Source: Spinacia oleracea
Taxonomy: Eukaryota > Streptophyta > Magnoliopsida > Caryophyllales > Amaranthaceae
Direction of reading: 5' to 3'
Length of the DNA: 64,000 nucleotides
Assembly: GCF_020520425.1 (NCBI RefSeq)
Contig: NC_079487.1
Span: forward strand, 106,674,141 to 106,738,140
The notes under the pieces were generated by a model, which was given only the letters and a program-made list of their open reading frames with translations, was not told the DNA's origin and did not search any database. This document shows positions 11,527 through 21,182 of the stretch, piece by piece. The position numbers and the translations under genes were made by a program. Every line of letters starts with the position of its first letter. Within the stretch, counting starts at the first letter, position 1.

Positions 11527-11880
11527 TTTACGCTATCGTGAACCAAAACTCCCTAAAAAGGAAATAAGCAAACATTAGAAGAACACTCCCTCGAAAACTG
11601 CTATGTTAAAAACCAAGACACGGTGGTATAAGAACTGTTACCTGTATGTAGGAGACCCAAAACGACAATTACGAAAAACCAGAAAGTAATACTTGTATTA
11701 CCTTTTGCCATTGATTTTTTTTAATTAAGGGGATGTTTCCACAAAGTTTAATTTGTTGGGTAAGAACTAAAATTACAAGAGAAACTTGGCTTTATAATGT
11801 AACGTTGAAAAGTAGAAAAGCCAGGAGATCGTGTTCCCACTATAAGAAAATCCTTTGGATTACCTACGCTTTTAATGTTA

Positions 11881-12208
11881 CTCCCTCCGTCCCGGAATAC
11901 TTGACCTATTTTCCTTATCGGGCCGTCCCTTAATACTTGACCTGTTTCTAAAAAGGGAAATATTCTAACAATATTATATTATTTCTCACTCCACCCCTAT
12001 TAACCCACCTACCCCCTACTCCATACAAAAAATAATTAAAAATTCAACCCTTACTCTCCCCCAACCCCACCTCTTAACCCACCCCCCACTAATTACATTA
12101 AAATAATACCCCACTATCAACTACTACCTATTAAATTAAATAAGTCAATTCAAGTCCCTTAAACTCTGTGCCGGTCAAACCGGGTCGAGTATTCCGGGAC
12201 GGAGGGAG
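11881..12208 (+). mobile_element. Stowaway (Tc1/mariner) MITE
   Basis: Starts CTCCCTCCGTCCCGGAATAC and ends GTATTCCGGGACGGAGGGAG, a nearly perfect inverted repeat of about 20 bp, with TA on both sides as target repeat. Length 328 bp. Subterminal ACTTGACCTATTT / ATAAGTCAATTCAAGT-like sequence extends the inversion. Confidence 0.9.
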
Positions 12209-13374
12209 TATAATGTAACACTCCCTAGTACGGAGTACTTACTTTACTACTCAAGGTGTCGAGGATACTAATTTTCTGTTGGTTCAGTGTTGATTATGGC
12301 TGAACTTGATAGAGAGGACTCCGCTGCAACAATTGGGAGGGGAATGAAACCGATCCACACAGAACTCGTCCCGAATCCATTTTATGAGTTTTTAATAAAA
12401 TATACCTCTTTCATTTCTTTCTTTATTATTTTCTCTTTCTTTCAAATCATTTATTCCAAAAAGTAAAATCTCTTATACCCAATCATTAATCTTACACTCA
12501 ATTATACAAAATTTCATTTTTCTTAATCACCTCCACAATTCCATCCGCGAATAACATTAAAGAACGGAGGGAGTAATTAATTTGTATAAGTTGAACATTG
12601 AAGTTTTAAAAAAAGTACTCTGCCTTTTTCATTTCATTAACATTATTATCATGAGGAGTGTCATTGAAGTAATGGTTGGAATTTTACTTTATAAACATGA
12701 AGACATGGGTTCAAGACTTCAAATATTGATATTAGCATTCGTAAATTATTGTAAATAAATATTATTTACAATATCTTTGATAACGACTTGATCGACGTAT
12801 GTCATTGGATACCTTTAACTCCCTAAACGTGGTTTTCTAGTTATATGTGTGCAATGATCATTAATGAAGGGTTATGCTAACATCATCAAATATAAAGTTT
12901 ACTGGAGGTTGATGATTGTAGATTCTTACAGCAAAGAACATAAATTCCAGAGCTGGAAATGCAGAGTAGTTACTAAGGATGAACTTTAGACAAGTTGGAA
13001 GATACATAGTTCATGCGGAAGAACTGGAACTCCAGACGAGCTGGAGGAACCCGAAAGAGAAGCCGCAGTTCATCATGGGGAACTCGAAGAGAAAAGGTCT
13101 TGAGTTTACATTCTAGACTTCAATCTCAGAAAACAGGAACTCGTGTATGAGAAAATCAGTCTAGAAATTTGGCCTGAATCCTACAATCTAAGTGTTAAAA
13201 CGTCAGTATTTATTCATCTAGTTGTCATTTAGTTTATGATATAAACGTGCATTTAGGTTAGTTTATTTAAGAGTTTTAATTTGATTAAAAGTCTTATAAT
13301 AAATAGGTAATTGAGTAAGTCTTGGATTCTTATAAGATAAAATCAGATTTATAGTTTGGGATAGATTAATTATA
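12209..13374. other. Intergenic with a Stowaway right-end relic
   Basis: ACGGAGGGAG followed by TA at about 12564-12573 looks like the right end of a second Stowaway-like element; a matching left end is not clear (possibly near 12350). The stretch 12640-12780 (ACATGAAGACATGGGTTCAAG) resembles the interior of the Helitron family at 13375. No gene seen. Confidence 0.35.
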
Positions 13375-13961
13375 TCTATACTAATATATTAAAAAGGCGT
13401 TTATAATAACGTACATGTTCCACGTAGATTACTCCTTATTACGCCACATCACCACTAATAAGTATTATGACATGTCATTGACAACCAAAAAAATATGTAG
13501 CAAGAATCGAACACTAGACCTTTTGAATCAAAAGTTACACTTCTTATCATCTTAGCTGACCACAATGATGTTATATCTTTCCATATAAATATAAAATATA
13601 AATGAATAATAATGAATTAAAGAAAAAAACCGAAAAAAAAACAAAAGGGAATTAATTACTTAACTTATAAATGTACAATTCTTCTCTTTTCATCTTAAGC
13701 TTAAACAACAAAAATTGTAGTGTAATGGAGTGTAATTATCGTACGAAAGAGGAAAACATTAACAGAGGTATAATAATCAATTAATCATGATGAAGATGAC
13801 TCGACTTTGTTTTGATATACGGATAAGGGAAGGAAGTTTGTTGACTGGCCATTGATCTTGCGTGGAAATCCGATAACGGCACCACCTATATAAGCACATG
13901 TTTGCAAAAAGAAAATCCCACTAAAAGTAAAACCCGGAGAAACACTCGGGGCACAAACTAG
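13375..13961 (+). mobile_element. Non-autonomous Helitron, family B
   Basis: Begins TCTATACTAATATATTAAAA, a typical plant Helitron 5' end, directly after an A. Ends with a hairpin (CCCGGAG...CTCGGG) followed about 10 bp later by CTAG and a host T, the classical Helitron 3' structure with insertion between A and T. 587 bp, no RepHel protein. Related copy at 17247-17817. Confidence 0.8.
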
Positions 13962-15082
13962 TTAATTAGTTAATTAGTTAATCAGAGCCATATAAATTTG
14001 AGAATCCTATGTTAGGTGGTCAAGGCTTATAATATACATAACTAGTAAATTAATTAGTTAGGTTCCTATATATCACGTTATATATAAGTGACATATAAGT
14101 GGGTTGTATATAACTAAAATAATTTAACTTGGGAATCCAATGAGCCATAATCAACAACACGTTATATATAACTGGCATATAAGTGGGTTGGTTATAGTGA
14201 AGATCGTGCTTAGAAACTAGGATGTATAACATGTAGTGGTTAAAACCATGGAATAGTGACCAAAGCATTCTTTAAGGCTTTAAAAGCAAAGAGTTTCATT
14301 CATTTGAAAGTGTATGACTTGTATCTTTCCATTGGGTCTGATTCACGTGGAAGGTTTTTAAACAAATATATTTGTTCTACGTTTACGAGTCAGTTCCATT
14401 GAAAGTTTCATGTTCCACTAAAATTTCAGTTCCTTATGTTCTTCTACGCTTCACATATTGTAACAAGTTTGGGATAGGAACTCGAGCGAGTTCATGTTGT
14501 ATTTGAAAGTGAAGTTTTGAAACACAACTGAGCGTGAAAGGTATATTCATTGTTTAGGAACCTAATTTCATGGAAAACTTAGGTTGATAGAGTTTCTTAT
14601 GTTGTAACAAGGTTGTTATCTGGATGAATAGAGCTAGTCGTTAAAATCCCACGAGGTCGTAATTTTTATCTTTTTTTGATAATTTTCAAAAAGATTTCCA
14701 TGCTAATTCTCTCTTACATTATTTTCTACATTTTCTTTTAAGTTTCAACAATTCCAAAATACAAGTCATCCTCATCTTGTAGTGTTCCATCCGAATACCA
14801 ACTATGGAAATTTTGTTATTCCTATATGATTTATATATTAAAAACAATACCTTTGCCGTGTAACTTTTTTTAAAAAAATTTCTGGTTCATTCCCTTCATC
14901 TAATTAGCCAATTAGATTTGAAACATGTACTAAATGTTCCCTCGTAAAGAGGGTCTCCTATTACTTTTCATTCCTGTCTTACCTTTAAAAAAAAATGTTG
15001 AAGTTTGGATGTTCGAGAAAAAGCTCAAACCATGCGAGAATCAAGAAAAATGAAACCAACACAAGCTAATTAAGGAATATCT
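13962..15082. other. Intergenic; short repeats only
   Basis: A TTAATTAG microsatellite at about 13961-13983, and a short dispersed repeat (CACGTTATATATAA and CATATAAGTGGGTTG) at about 14074 and 14158. The frame at 14050-14268 has no recognisable product. Confidence 0.4.
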
Positions 15083-15652
15083 TCAAAAGGTCATCTTTCC
15101 ATGATCTCTTTCAAACAACATGTTGGTAATAGAAATGGAAATGGAATTCAATTGAAAGAAGTCATCATTCTCCTTATACAAACCAGGAATTCTTTTCTTT
15201 GCCTTTCTATCATCTTTACACGTTAAAGCCGAAATCGTGGCAGAAGTTGCCCTATTATTAGCTTCTAAGTAATCCTTCACACGCAAGGCTTTAATCCCTC
15301 CTTCTAAATCCATTAGGGCATCCAAATATTGCTCCAAGAAAAGCTTTAAAACCCGGGTATTACGTGGGTCGGTATGTGGATCCTTTAGGAGATTTTCTAT
15401 CCTAGATTTTGTAGCAATGGCTTTTGATATGCCCAATTTAAAGGAAATAGACCCTAGTTGATCAATTGTTGTTAAGGTTGTTTTTGATTCGGAGTTCCTT
15501 GGATTTGACCCGAGTGCCCGTAAGCAGAAACCATATGTTACGTCTGGATCATCCTTTGAAATTTCTTTGCAAGTATCCGGGATGATGTTTGTAGCGTTTG
15601 ATGAAGAATGTAAGAAGAATGAAAACATAACAAAGAAAGAGATAATGTACAT
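15083..15652 (-). CDS. Pectin methylesterase/invertase inhibitor (PMEI)-domain protein
   Basis: A 189-residue intronless frame with an N-terminal signal peptide (hydrophobic residues about 2-20, ending near SSSNA) for export to the cell wall. The PMEI family consists of four-helix proteins that inhibit pectin methylesterases or cell-wall/vacuolar invertases. The first helical hairpin is recognisable: TCKEISKDDPDVTYGFCLRAL with its two Cys and the typical FCLRAL. The later segment (ALMDLEGGIKALRVKDYLEA, then SALTCKDD) matches the second helix pair, but the third conserved Cys, usually in a CLE.Y motif, is replaced by Phe (LKLFLEQY), so the second disulphide cannot form in the standard way. The specific target enzyme cannot be told from sequence. 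Confidence 0.85.
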   Translation of the reverse strand: MYIISFFVMFSFFLHSSSNATNIIPDTCKEISKDDPDVTYGFCLRALGSNPRNSESKTTLTTIDQLGSISFKLGISKAIATKSRIENLLKDPHTDPRNTRVLKLFLEQYLDALMDLEGGIKALRVKDYLEANNRATSATISALTCKDDRKAKKRIPGLYKENDDFFQLNSISISITNMLFERDHGKMTF

Positions 15653-15724
15653 TGATGATGCTTAAATTTCTTGTATATTGAATTTAGCTAATTAGATAAG
15701 GTTGTTAATTAAATTCTGATGGAG

Positions 15725-15734
15725 TATATTATAA
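15725..15734 (-). promoter_or_regulatory. Possible TATA box of the PMEI-like gene
   Basis: TTATAATATA on the minus strand, about 75 bp before the start codon at 15652. Confidence 0.45.
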
Positions 15735-16188
15735 GGGGTTGTAAATTGATAAGCTTTTACCATATAGGTTTTTTTTAAGAAGATTTTTATTTATTTTTTT
15801 TATGGGAGGGGGAAGAATTTTGCCATGTAGGTGAATGGTGGTGAATGGTTTAAGAAAATCCAATTCAACATTGTTATAAAAATAAAATAACTAAAAATAT
15901 TGTTGGTTTAATTTCCTTGTCACCAAAGGCAAAACAAGGTAAGTTATTATGAGGAATTCTATAGTCTTAAGAAGAATTGGCCTAGAAGGGTCTTGAGTCT
16001 TGACATTGGAAATTTGGACGATGGAAATTTGAAACCACTAGCTACCTTCTAGAACGTATAAAGTGGAGTTAGCGGACAATTTGATTGTATGTTGAATAAA
16101 AACTTCCGTGCTCCGATTTACAATAATATTACTGTGCGACTTATTAGGCATAAATTAAACAATTACCCTTTTTCTTCTCTTGGTGTTA
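15735..16188. other. Intergenic, no feature seen
   Basis: AT-rich upstream region of the PMEI-like gene. No open frame, repeat end or RNA signal recognised. Confidence 0.4.
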
Positions 16189-16354
16189 GATCCTCTACGA
16201 GGTAGAGTTTGAACATATCAACCATTGAATGAAAAATCAATGGTTCATATATTATCTTTCCGAAATTCCCCCTAATTTTCCTCATCAATATGAGCCATCG
16301 ATTTTAAAATGTATGATTTAGATACAACTCTACCTTATTAAAACTCTTGAGGAC
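16189..16354. repeat. Short MITE-like repeat, copy 1
   Basis: GATCCTCTACGAGGTAGAG at the left and an inverted CTCTACC...ACTCTTGAGGA at the right flank a body with ATCAATGGTTCATATATTATC. The same body recurs at 44265-45145, in both orientations. Superfamily not determined. Confidence 0.55.
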
Positions 16355-16713
16355 TCGTCTTCTCAATAAATCTCTAAAATTATTAAAATACCCTAACAAG
16401 ATTTAAAAGTTACCATTATTTTCTCAATGAATCTGACGAAATTCAAGTTTGATTTTTCTTACTCCCTCGTTGTCGTAACTTCTTTAGAATTAGTTCAGAT
16501 TTCAAATCATATATTAGGGTGAGAATGGAAGAGGCTGAAGATAAAACAAAGGAGTAGAAAAGAGAGAGTCGTCATTTGGTGAATTAATGTACGCCCAATT
16601 TTTGAATTGGATGTGTGTGTGAAAAGGCAGACTAAAATTTTATACGGAGTAATATATAAGAAAATGGAGCAATATAAAAATTACATTTGGTATTCAAGTT
16701 TGATTTTTCTTTA

Positions 16714-17076
16714 CCCCCTCATATCTTTTTGTTCTTTACGTTTGGGATTTCGCACGTGTTTTAATTAACGACTAATTAATGGGCTTTGAGATTCCTTTAT
16801 TTTTTTTATTTATACAAGGCAAATTACGCTTCTTTATAATGTTTTCACTTTTATCAAAATTCTGATATTAGAAAAATGAGAACAAAAAAAATAATGTTCT
16901 AATGGAAAAGTGTGAGAGATTAAATGATCCAATGAATTTAATTGGTTAAAATAATCACTAAATACAAATTTTGATAGAATATTTAAGCATTGATGTGATA
17001 ATATAAAAGGAAATGTAAAGAACATTTTGAAACACCCAAAAAGGAAAACGTAAAGAACAAAAAGAGACGGAGAGAG
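16714..17076. mobile_element. Stowaway-like MITE
   Basis: Left part CCCCCTCATATCTTTTTGTTC, then TTTACGTTTGG; right part CGTAAAGAACAAAAAGAGAC and GGAGAGAG form an inverted repeat of about 35 bp, with TA on both sides (16712-16713, 17077-17078). The interior is AT-rich and non-coding. Confidence 0.7.
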
Positions 17077-17178
17077 TAGAAAACTATATAAAGTAAAAAA
17101 AAAACATTGATGGATGAGAGGAGAGGAGAGGATGGCACATATTTTTTAATTAGCTATGGTCTTGCTTTTTAAATAGAA

Positions 17179-18195
17179 CTAGCTTTGTAGCCCGTTCAAA
17201 GAACGAACAATATAGTGTTTGTCAAGCCGTTTTTTTAAAGTGTTAACTAGTGTGTGGCTCGGGTGATGCCCCGATTGCTACATTGAATAGTTAAAATTTT
17301 AGATTTTTCTTGAGCAAAATATTTGATAAGATACATGTATAGCATTAAGTGAAAGCATTCATCAAGTTCATCAACTACACAAACACACTAAGTCATTTAT
17401 CATGAGAAATAATTTTTCAACTACATCATCTTACAATTTGTATAATTTGTTTTCTAGTGGAAATAAGTGATTCAAAATCAACAAACACCAAATTAGACAT
17501 ATGCAGTCATGCAAGACATTTTTGTAGTCGATGTATGAGACTTATGACATCATGTTTATTCATGTTTGTCCTAATTCTTTATTTTATTTTATTTTTCAAA
17601 ATAGTCAATAGAAAATAAAAAGTCACTTAAAAGTTTAGTTGTTGTAAACTTCAGGTTAACATTCATTTATAAATTAATGTGAAGAGATAAACGACAAATG
17701 GTTGTTGGTTAAGATGGTAAACATCTCATTTGGTGAGTGGATGATGTGGCGCAAAAGGAAGAGTACTACGTGCCACATAGACATTTTTCTTAACGCCTTT
17801 TAATATATTAGTATAGATTTTATTGAGGGTTTGTGATTTTAGTTAGAGTATATGATTTATATAGAGGTGATCAAATTTCTAAGTTGAAAAAATATATAAA
17901 TTATATGGTGGATAAATATTAAGTGTTAAAGAGGGAGATGCACTAGTAGATGTTGAATATGAATTCAATGGTGAATTGATGTTGGATGAGGGAAATGAAG
18001 CGGAAGATGGGTTGAAGTTGTAAAATGTTTCGTATAACAAACAACATGAAAAATTAAATAAAAAAATCAAAAATTCATGGATGAAAGAAGGAGGTGGCAC
18101 GTGTCATCTAACAAAAAAAATTCATAAATGAAAGAAGGAGGTGACACGTGTCATCTAATCATATATGATTATTCTTTTTAAATACGAGGTATAGA
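17179..18195 (-). mobile_element. Non-autonomous Helitron, family A, interrupted by a family B Helitron
   Basis: On the minus strand the 3' end is at 17179: CTAG preceded by a hairpin (GTTCTTTGAAC within GCCCGTTCAAAGAAC in plus orientation). The 5' end TCTATACCTCGTATTTAAAA lies at 18195. Flanks are A and T. The interior near the 5' end (ATGAAAGAAGGAGGTG.CACG) is duplicated, at about 18078 and 18123. Family B Helitron 17247-17817 splits it. Sister copies at 36836 and 44516. Confidence 0.75.
17247..17817 (-). mobile_element. Non-autonomous Helitron, family B, nested
   Basis: Minus-strand 5' end TCTATACTAATATATTAAAA at 17817 and 3' end CTAG at 17247-17250 preceded by a CGGGGCATCACCCG hairpin. 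Host bases A and T flank it. It matches the layout of 13375-13961 and lies inside the family A Helitron, so it is the younger insertion. Confidence 0.8.
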
Positions 18196-18302
18196 TATAT
18201 TATAGACAATAGATTACATTTACATGGGACTAAAATTATAAAATTAACTTTATATAGGTGACGGTACTCCGTGTAGGGAACCAAGTGACCAACACCGAAT
18301 TC

Positions 18303-18335
18303 AATTCGGATTATAGATGTGTTATAATCCGAATT
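18303..18335. promoter_or_regulatory. 13-bp inverted repeat upstream of the RING gene
   Basis: AATTCGGATTATA at 18303-18315 and its perfect complement TATAATCCGAATT at 18323-18335, separated by 7 bp, about 105 bp before the start codon at 18441. It could be a dyad binding site or an RNA hairpin in the leader. A role is not shown by sequence. Confidence 0.5.
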
Positions 18336-18440
18336 AAGAAAATTAAACTTGGTTTATATTCTTCACAATTATATATAATCATCATTGAACTCTCATTGAT
18401 TATAGCTGGTAAGTTTTGCCCACGAAAAACAAAAAAAAAC

Positions 18441-19640
18441 ATGGAGACATACAACAACGCAAAGCTCGCAAATCTTAGAGTTTTTCTTTGGAACGACGAC
18501 ACAAAACACAACGTTGTATCACCTGATCAAGGTCTGTTCATCTTAAACCCGTCAAATCAGAAAGAAAATCCATCCTCAATAGACCGTGATCCCGCTCCTA
18601 TCGTAGTTTCTTTCGAACTCAATTCCCTCCGTAATATCCATAAACCATTCCATAATGTTTTTGCTAAACAATTAATTTCGAAAACTAAAGTTTTTGATCT
18701 TGAAACAACGGAACAACTTGCTCAACAAGTTGCCACTTATATTATCAGTTGCTTCAATTTTCGTCCCAAGTTGGCGACTGCGCTTGTTCTTGATCGTCCC
18801 AGGCTTGTTTTCGTGGCGGATATTCTTGTTAATGATATACTAAAGGAGGAATCTAATGATTATGTTAATTTTGATACTATTAATAGTTTGTTTACTGATT
18901 TGGTTCAATTTCAACAACAACATAATCATAGTAACAATGGTGCCCGGGAGGAAGCTTTGGATTTTGAGTTAAACAATCGTGATTTTTTGGATTTTAGTAT
19001 AGCAGAAAACAACAACAACAACAACAATAACAATGATGTTATAGGAGTGGATAGTAGTAATGCCGATTTTGAAGTTTCTAGGAATGAAGAAGAGGATGCT
19101 ACTTTTTTGTATTTTCGACAAGAACGGGATCATTTGCTTGAGTTGCTTCGTGGACTACCTACTTTTACTCATAATCTTAATCTTCTAAACTTAAATTTTA
19201 ACCCTAACTTTATGGATTTTAGTATACCGGAAATTAGTGACGAGAGTTCAGACTTAGAAGGTGTTGAGGATAACAATTTAGAAGAATTCAACTATGTTCT
19301 TGGCATTCTGAGGTCGTGGGATCGACGAAAAGAAGAGCATGATGATAAAGATGAGAGTGTACAACGAGCATCCAAACGCGCTAAGGTTATGCAAGATGAT
19401 ACAGAATTACTAAAGAGTTTATCGAAGATCAAACCAACAATAGTATTAGCAAAACAAGAGGAATTGAGTGAAGATAGTATTTGCTCGATTTGTCTAGAGA
19501 AGATGTCAAGTGAAGTGGAAAACAAAAAGATGGTTCGTTGTAAGCATGTGTTTCATGGAGCTTGTTTGTTCAAATGGCTTCCAAATAATCAATCTTGCCC
19601 TAATTGTCGAACCACTAGTTTAGCTAATGTTTGTTTTTAG
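18441..19640 (+). CDS. RING-H2 finger protein, probable E3 ubiquitin ligase
   Basis: A single-exon frame of 399 residues from the ATG at 18441 (METYNNAKLANLRVFLWNDD). The frame is open upstream to 18258, but the added residues are low-complexity and the ATG at 18441 follows an A-rich leader context, so 18441 is preferred. The last 50 residues are a RING-H2 domain: CSICLEKM, then C-x-H-x2-H-x2-C (CKHVFHGAC), then CPNC, spacing C-x2-C-x15-C-x-H-x2-H-x2-C-x10-C-x2-C. Such domains bind two zinc ions and recruit E2 ubiquitin-conjugating enzymes. A poly-Asn run lies near residue 192-199, and acidic stretches follow. There is no membrane segment or signal peptide, so it is probably soluble. The N-terminal 330 residues match no domain I know; substrate unknown. 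Confidence 0.85.
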   Translation: METYNNAKLANLRVFLWNDDTKHNVVSPDQGLFILNPSNQKENPSSIDRDPAPIVVSFELNSLRNIHKPFHNVFAKQLISKTKVFDLETTEQLAQQVATYIISCFNFRPKLATALVLDRPRLVFVADILVNDILKEESNDYVNFDTINSLFTDLVQFQQQHNHSNNGAREEALDFELNNRDFLDFSIAENNNNNNNNNDVIGVDSSNADFEVSRNEEEDATFLYFRQERDHLLELLRGLPTFTHNLNLLNLNFNPNFMDFSIPEISDESSDLEGVEDNNLEEFNYVLGILRSWDRRKEEHDDKDESVQRASKRAKVMQDDTELLKSLSKIKPTIVLAKQEELSEDSICSICLEKMSSEVENKKMVRCKHVFHGACLFKWLPNNQSCPNCRTTSLANVCF

Positions 19641-19855
19641 TTCTAATTAAGTTTATGTATTCGGTTTTACAATTTCCAATTCCTTCCACGGTGTTTGAAT
19701 TCTTTTTAATTTTTTCAGTCTAGTGACATTATTTTTGTGGCGGGAATTGAATAAATTCTACATACTCCGTAGTAATTTCAAGAATTAACAGTCTGGAACT
19801 GCGTAACATGCCCTATTGTTACATGTTAATGAAATATATAGCTTGACTAATACTC

Positions 19856-19860
19856 ATAAT
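19856..19860. repeat. Target-site duplication of the copia element (left)
   Basis: ATAAT, repeated exactly at 25889-25893. Confidence 0.9.
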
Positions 19861-20624
19861 TGTTGAGACTAAACCAAAAATTAGAACAAACTTATCTGAT
19901 TCGATGAACTGAACGAAGAACAATTGTTGCGTCGTGGACACCCACTGTCCTAAAAGACGATTCCGCGCTACCTCCCGGTGTAGTAGAACAGAATGCGGTC
20001 GCCCTCCAGGATTAGCGCAACTCCGACGTTGTGTGCACTCACAAAGCCGGATGGAGTCAGAACATATGCCCAAAACCGAGAGCAATTTTGTGTGAGAGAA
20101 AGAATGTGTTTTCGTATTTGTGTGAATGATTTTCTGTGTTTGAAGGAAACTGAAACTCTTATTTAAGTAATCAGAAGGAGAGCAACTCAACTGACAAAAA
20201 CGGCTGAGGGAATGAATATTGCAACAGCAAAAAACGGTCAGAAACATTGAATGTAGTAACGGACATAATTAATGGTAATTAATCCAACGGTTACGTAATC
20301 AATACAGATTCCCGTAACAATGACTTAACCAAAACGGTCCAGTTACCAAAAAGAATAGGGTTGACCCACAAAACCCACCCCACGCCCGCATTCCCAAGAG
20401 CCCAAGGCCCAAGGCCCATGGCCCACGGTCCGAGGCCCGAGCCCGGCCCGGCGCACGCGCGTGTGTGATGTGTCCACCCATACCACTCTCACGCTTTCTT
20501 AAACAAGAGTTACACTCATTCCCCAATTAATAAACAAGGAGAATATGAAGAGTTTTTTCCATGTGGGACTCTTTTATTTTCACTCACTTTTTCCCTTTGT
20601 GTTTCCCAATGAGAATTTCCAACA
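19861..20624 (-). repeat. 3' LTR of copia element 1
   Basis: 764 bp, with TGTTG...CAACA ends on the element's strand. It contains a GC-rich run of GGCCCAAGGCCC type at about 20395-20455 that is shorter in the other LTR. Confidence 0.93.
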
Positions 20625-21182
20625 ATCCCCCACAGGTTCGAATATGCGGAAAAGAAAGGAAAAAGGAGAAGGATATTGGTTTTGGGCAAAACAAGACAAT
20701 TGAATAGGTGCCAATGTCTTTCGACTTGAATTAACACTTAGTGACAATTAAGCTATGATCTCTTTCCTACCAAGTGACTTTCGTATTGAACTTGATAGGG
20801 AGTTAGAAACCCGTCACTTAAAGCACGCAACTGAATATGTATGACATTCTGACTCCGCGAATAAAGTGACGCCTTATACAGGCCATACGTCCGACCTGGA
20901 TATGCTCATAGGTGCTCTAGATAATAGCCCACATCGCAATTCTCATAGGAAGCGGCCACACTTCCACACCTACGTAGGTGAATCCCATCAAGCGTGAGCT
21001 ACCTTCACACCACCAAACATATGGTATGGGTTCATTAAGAGCCGTATGCTCAACCTCTTTCCGATTGTAGCAAGCACATTATAACATCTAGGGGATGGAC
21101 AAAAAATAAAATTTTGTGCTTTCGAATTATAACATAATGTCGTCCTTTGAACTCTGTGAGTAGGAGTTCATTATTTTACAAT

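Noticed and set aside
20299-20737. Minus frames in and next to a copia LTR
   Set aside because: LTR sequence; the same frames recur in the second LTR at 25568-25789.
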